From: an uncultured euryarchaeote
Lineage (GTDB): Archaea > Thermoplasmatota > Poseidoniia > Poseidoniales > Thalassarchaeaceae
Length of the DNA: 8,896 nt
Assembly (NCBI GenBank): GCA_937897085.1
Contig: CALCOR010000324.1
Location: forward strand, 1 to 8,896
Direction of reading: 5' to 3'
Positions 5,468 to 8,896 of this stretch are shown piece after piece (position 1 is the stretch's first letter; each line of letters begins with the position of its first letter). The position numbers were made by a program, and so were the translations under genes. A model generated the notes under the pieces. That model ran no database searches, was not told the origin of the DNA, and saw nothing but the letters and a program-made list of their open reading frames with translations.

Positions 5468-5479
5468 CCCCAGATGGGG
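5468..5479. repeat. Short hairpin CCCC-AGAT-GGGG after spt5
   Basis: A four-base stem lies five bases after the spt5 stop. An overlapping dyad GATGG-GG-CCATC covers 5473-5484. No T-run follows, so it is not a convincing terminator. The gap to the next gene is only 77 bp and has no good TATA box, so read-through from spt5 is possible. Confidence 0.25.
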
Positions 5480-5540
5480 CCATCAGATGTGCTCCCAGCG
5501 GTCGGGAACCCTTACGGTGGAAGTTGGTTCTCGCTGTTAC

Positions 5541-8500
5541 ATGCGCAGCAAGGCGATGGGATTAGCGCTGCTGATGGTATTCTCGACAGTTGGCGTGCTG
5601 TTGGCGCAGTACGCGGTTCAGTCGGAGCTCGAAGATGAGCCTATGGTGGATCGGGCAGCAGCGGTGACATGGACGATGACAGATGCCCCTCCGACCGTGG
5701 GTGGATGGTCTCCGGAGATGTGGCAGCCGGGAACGAATGGTGCGTTGTGGAATCTCGACTTCAGCCCGAACGGGCAGCGGCTCGCCGCAGTCGACCTGAA
5801 CGATCACCGTCTGCACGTGTGGAACATCAGCGATGGGCGCTCGCTGCTCTGGATTGGGCATGCGAACACTCTGGTCGATGTCATCTTCCTCACCGATGAC
5901 TGGGTGCTCGCTGCTGACAGCCAGCAGAACTGGTTCGCCTATCAGGTGACTGACGAAGGCTATCGTCCCGCCTCTTCCACATTGATGCGTTCCGGTTCGT
6001 GGACAGGTGACATGTCCGGCCAGTACAACGGCAACCTGTGGGGCCTCGACATCTCTGACGACGGCTCGCGCGTCGTGTTCTGCGGCTACATCGACGACCC
6101 GAACATCGGTGGTGAGGTCGTGGTCGCCGACACCACCCACTTCACTTCCGGCACCTCAGCCAACTCCGGCTCCCTGTTCGTCACCTCGTGGCCCACCGAC
6201 TGTTCCTTCTCCCCCAACGGTTCCGTAATCGCCGCCACCGGACGTCACTACGATTCCACACAGGGCTTCAACCGCGATGTGGTCTACGGCATCGATGCTG
6301 GCAACATGTCGCTGTACTGGACGCGCAACGTCGCCGGTGCGGAGGCGAACGCATGGGCGATCGACTGGGAGCCGAACGGCAACGCATACACCATCGCCTG
6401 GACGAGGCCGTCCGCGTCCGAGGGAATCATCAGCAACTTCAACCATCTCGACGGTGGAGTATTCTGGTACAACACCCTCATGCAGGATGTAAGCAGTCTT
6501 GCGTGGATGCCCGGGGGTGGCTATCTCGGCGTCGGGCTGCATGATCCCGGTCGGATGATGCTCATAGACAGTGCCGGGCAGATCCTGACAGACACTGGCT
6601 GGCACTCGACTGTTGTCGGCACAAATGGCACTCATGCCGACGTGCTCGCCGTCGCCGCCGACTCTCAGGACACCCGGTTGGCTACCGCCGGGCGCGACGG
6701 GGCCATCGAGGTGTGGATTGTCGATGTGCAGAAGTTCGAATTGCAAATTGCCAACCGCTTCGGCACCTCGCTGACGCGAGAGATAGCGATGCACCCGATG
6801 CTCGACCAATTCGTCTCGGCCGACGCGTCGGGCGTCAGCACCTTGCGAGACTCTCGTACCGGCGCCATCATCAACCAGTGCTGGCACCCCAGTTTCGGGC
6901 AGTACCTCCCTGAGATTCCGTTCACAAAGAGCGTCTCCTGGGGACTGTCCTCTTGGGCAGCGGGCTTCAGCGATGGCATGGTCGTCGGCTGCGACATGAA
7001 CGGCAAGTGGATCTGGCAATACGACATCTCCCAGCAGCACACCTTCGCGGTGTTCGGCAGGGTTTCCATCCATCCCGGTGGCCAGTACGCCGCCATTTCG
7101 TGGGGCGAGAACTCCAGCAACACGACCAGCGACGGACGGGTGGCGATCATTGACTACTCCGCCAGTACGGTCACTGTGCTCAAGGAGTGGTCTTACTCCG
7201 ATGTTCACTGGGCTCTCTCCTTCAACGACCAGGGCACACTGCTCGCCTCGGTCGGTCAGGCCGGTGGTGTGCGCCTATGGGACACCAGCGATCCCGACCC
7301 CGCCAACTGGGTGGACGACGGTATCGTGTACAGCCACGGTAACTACACAGCTGTTTGTGATTGGATTCCCTACACGGACATACTGGTCACGGCTGGCTGG
7401 GACCGGGTCGTGAATATCTACGACGCTCAGGGAGCACAGGTGGCTAGCCAAGGGGCGCTGCTCGGAGAGGCGTTCGGAGCGCTGATTCTTACGCAGAACG
7501 GGATGCTCGTCGTCGCGACCGGTGATGCTGGGACTTCAGCGATGGGACAGGTGGAGATGTTCAACATGACACTGAATGGATGGGCGACGCGCGAGGCGTC
7601 GTACACCACGGTGCATCTACCCAGGGGACTCGGTCAGAGAATCTCCGATGGCAACATGGTGGTGGTGAACAACACCGGGTCGATAGTGGTCATAAGGGCG
7701 GACAGGGACGGTGATGGTTGGCCGGACAACATCGATGTGTTCCCAGATGACCCGACCCAGCACAATGACTCCGATAGTGACGGCTGGGGGGATAACAGTT
7801 CCAGTCCCACCGGTGATGGTTGTCCGCAGGTGTGGGGCAACAGCACACAGGATCGCTTCGGCTGTATCGATACAGATGGTGATGGCTACTCCGACCCTGA
7901 TACGAGCTGGCTGGGACATCCTGTCGGTAACGCTGACGCGTTCGTCAACGACAGTTCACAATGGCACGATTCCGATGGTGATGGGTACGGTGACAACTAC
8001 CACTATTCCGTCGATTCCGGCGGGTTGCGAACCGCCGAGTCGGGTGATGCCCTCCCCAACGATGCAACCCAGTGGCGAGACCTCGATGGTGACGGCTGCG
8101 GTGACAACTACAGTTACAACTTGGATGCTGGCAATCGCATCAACGAGAATGGCGACGCCTTCTCCTCGGATTCGACGCAGTGCAACGACTTCGACGGCGA
8201 TGGTTACGGTGACAACTACACCTTCACCATCTCTCAGGGTTCCGGCCTGAGGGTCGAGAACGGGGACGCATTCCCACTCGACAACCTCGCGTGGTCCGAC
8301 CTTGATGGTGATGGTTGTCCCACCGCTTCCGCAACAGGACTCACAATCGACTTCTACCCAGGGGACCCTGACTACTGTGATGAGATCGCTCAGTTCACTC
8401 TCCCTGACGGACTCGAATTGGGTGCGCTCGGCGAGGAGTCGAATTGGCGGCTGTGGGTGAACTGGACCACCGACGCCCTGAGCACGGACAACATCGAGTT

Positions 8501-8896
8501 GCACGGCCAGTCGGTGACTGCCGAGGCCGGAACGAACTCGGTCACGGGAGAAACCCTCGATGCGACCTCGCCGTTGCAGTTCTGGAGCAGTTCAGTCGAC
8601 CTTGAAGGTCCGTTGGCCGATACGTGGACCATCCCGCGCGGCACGGACCCGCAGGAGACATCGCTGGTGCTGCGCCTGACCGCGCATTCAGATCTCGGGG
8701 AGTCACTCGAGCAGTGGCTGAACGTCACTTACACAGTGCCGCCGCCTGAGGAGCCGAATCCGGACCCGGACCCTGATCCGGACCCCGACCCTGATCCAGA
8801 CCCTGACCCAGACCCAGACCCTGACCCTGACCCAGACCCTGAACCGAACCCGAATCAGGATGGTGGTACGGCGAACACAACCGGGAGCGACGACGA
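5541..8896 (+). CDS. Giant exported protein: tandem beta-propellers, calcium-binding repeats, (Pro-Asp)n linker (3' end beyond window)
   Basis: A continuous frame of 1118 codons runs to the right edge with no stop. Residues 1-22 (MRSKAMGLALLMVFSTVGVL) form an export signal. Residues about 68-720 contain roughly 14 WD40-like units, each with a strand such as WNLDFSPNGQRLAAV or LSFNDQGTLLASVGQ and a second strand such as GVRLWDTSD. By hand count this fits two seven-bladed propellers. Residues 723-945 hold seven DxDGDGxxDN calcium-binding repeats of the thrombospondin type 3 kind. A beta-rich, Ig-like region (about 950-1070) is followed by 13 Pro-Asp pairs (1074-1099) and a Thr/Gly/Asp-rich start of the next segment. 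About 18 N-x-S/T sequons fit archaeal surface glycosylation. The ATG at 5541 gives the basic n-region; an in-frame GTG at 5517 and ATG at 5556 are alternatives, and no ribosome binding site is clear. A cell-wall or adhesion role is inferred. A membrane anchor may lie beyond the window. Confidence 0.9.
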   Translation, partial: MRSKAMGLALLMVFSTVGVLLAQYAVQSELEDEPMVDRAAAVTWTMTDAPPTVGGWSPEMWQPGTNGALWNLDFSPNGQRLAAVDLNDHRLHVWNISDGRSLLWIGHANTLVDVIFLTDDWVLAADSQQNWFAYQVTDEGYRPASSTLMRSGSWTGDMSGQYNGNLWGLDISDDGSRVVFCGYIDDPNIGGEVVVADTTHFTSGTSANSGSLFVTSWPTDCSFSPNGSVIAATGRHYDSTQGFNRDVVYGIDAGNMSLYWTRNVAGAEANAWAIDWEPNGNAYTIAWTRPSASEGIISNFNHLDGGVFWYNTLMQDVSSLAWMPGGGYLGVGLHDPGRMMLIDSAGQILTDTGWHSTVVGTNGTHADVLAVAADSQDTRLATAGRDGAIEVWIVDVQKFELQIANRFGTSLTREIAMHPMLDQFVSADASGVSTLRDSRTGAIINQCWHPSFGQYLPEIPFTKSVSWGLSSWAAGFSDGMVVGCDMNGKWIWQYDISQQHTFAVFGRVSIHPGGQYAAISWGENSSNTTSDGRVAIIDYSASTVTVLKEWSYSDVHWALSFNDQGTLLASVGQAGGVRLWDTSDPDPANWVDDGIVYSHGNYTAVCDWIPYTDILVTAGWDRVVNIYDAQGAQVASQGALLGEAFGALILTQNGMLVVATGDAGTSAMGQVEMFNMTLNGWATREASYTTVHLPRGLGQRISDGNMVVVNNTGSIVVIRADRDGDGWPDNIDVFPDDPTQHNDSDSDGWGDNSSSPTGDGCPQVWGNSTQDRFGCIDTDGDGYSDPDTSWLGHPVGNADAFVNDSSQWHDSDGDGYGDNYHYSVDSGGLRTAESGDALPNDATQWRDLDGDGCGDNYSYNLDAGNRINENGDAFSSDSTQCNDFDGDGYGDNYTFTISQGSGLRVENGDAFPLDNLAWSDLDGDGCPTASATGLTIDFYPGDPDYCDEIAQFTLPDGLELGALGEESNWRLWVNWTTDALSTDNIELHGQSVTAEAGTNSVTGETLDATSPLQFWSSSVDLEGPLADTWTIPRGTDPQETSLVLRLTAHSDLGESLEQWLNVTYTVPPPEEPNPDPDPDPDPDPDPDPDPDPDPDPDPDPEPNPNQDGGTANTTGSDD
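7707..8385 (+). repeat. Seven DxDGDG calcium-binding repeats (coding)
   Basis: Seven acidic loops occur in residues 723-945: DRDGDGWPDN, DSDSDGWGDN, DTDGDGYSDP, DSDGDGYGDN, DLDGDGCGDN, DFDGDGYGDN and DLDGDGCP. The middle units are separated by about 35-45 residues sharing a GDAFPxDxTQW spacer. The DNA of the units has diverged synonymously, so these are old repeats rather than a recent expansion. Confidence 0.85.
8760..8837 (+). repeat. Six-base tandem repeat encoding (Pro-Asp)13
   Basis: Thirteen units of CCNGAY encode Pro-Asp 13 times, followed by Pro-Glu-Pro-Asn-Pro-Asn to 8855. The third bases vary from unit to unit while the protein is unchanged. The product is a rigid, very acidic stalk between the extracellular domains and whatever follows beyond the window. 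Confidence 0.92.

Noticed and set aside
5562..7208. Two long minus-strand open frames (192 and 350 codons) opposite the giant surface protein
   Set aside because: The plus frame has a signal peptide and clear WD40-like repeats. The minus frames have no recognisable domains and arise from the GC-rich third positions.
7711..8504. Open frames of 179 codons (+) and 182 codons (-) over the calcium-repeat region
   Set aside because: Low-complexity shadows (Met/Thr/Ser-rich and Val/Ile-rich) of the DxDGDG repeat DNA.
8760..8837. Regular short repeat considered as a CRISPR or non-coding satellite
   Set aside because: The six-base units have no spacers, stay in frame and encode alternating Pro-Asp.

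Overview
The window looks like chromosomal DNA from a marine euryarchaeon, most likely of the Marine Group II (Poseidoniales/Thalassoarchaea) type. The archaeal assignment is firm. It rests on archaeal-type stalk proteins with FG-ending acidic tails, an archaeal Spt5 and SecE, a euryarchaeal FtsZ, TATA-like boxes about 25 bp before predicted transcript starts, and GGTGA-type ribosome binding sites. The Marine Group II assignment is an inference, from the GC-rich base composition and a giant secreted beta-propeller/calcium-repeat protein.

Layout. On the minus strand, reading leftward from about 2.8 kb, lies a ribosomal stalk operon: an L11-like protein lacking the usual N-terminal domain, then L1, L10 (P0) and L12 (P1). 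An unrecognised gene follows and runs off the left edge. From a 242-bp divergent intergenic region, ftsZ reads rightward. It is followed by secE and spt5, which have their own TATA-type promoter. The rest of the window (5541 to the right edge) is one open reading frame for a very large exported protein: signal peptide, about 14 WD40-like blades, seven calcium-binding DxDGDG repeats, a beta-rich domain and a (Pro-Asp)13 linker. It is cut off by the window end.

How the genes relate. In many euryarchaea ftsZ, secE, spt5, L11, L1, L10 and L12 lie in one co-directional series. Here the same genes are together, but the L11-L1-L10-L12 block is inverted and upstream of ftsZ. L11, L10 and L12 build the GTPase-associated stalk of the large ribosomal subunit, and L1 builds the opposite, tRNA-exit stalk. 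SecE is the small essential subunit of the translocon that would export the giant surface protein. Spt5 is the RNA polymerase processivity and transcription-translation coupling factor.

Most notable points: (1) Spt5 is fused at its N-terminus to a Nudix-like domain whose catalytic Nudix box is degenerate; (2) L11 is reduced to essentially its rRNA-binding C-terminal domain, with a promoter and ribosome binding site directly in front, so the truncation does not look like an assembly error; (3) the FtsZ nucleotide-binding glycine loop carries three cysteines; (4) there are several short perfect dyads in the two promoter regions. No RNA genes, CRISPR arrays, insertion sequences or attachment sites were seen.
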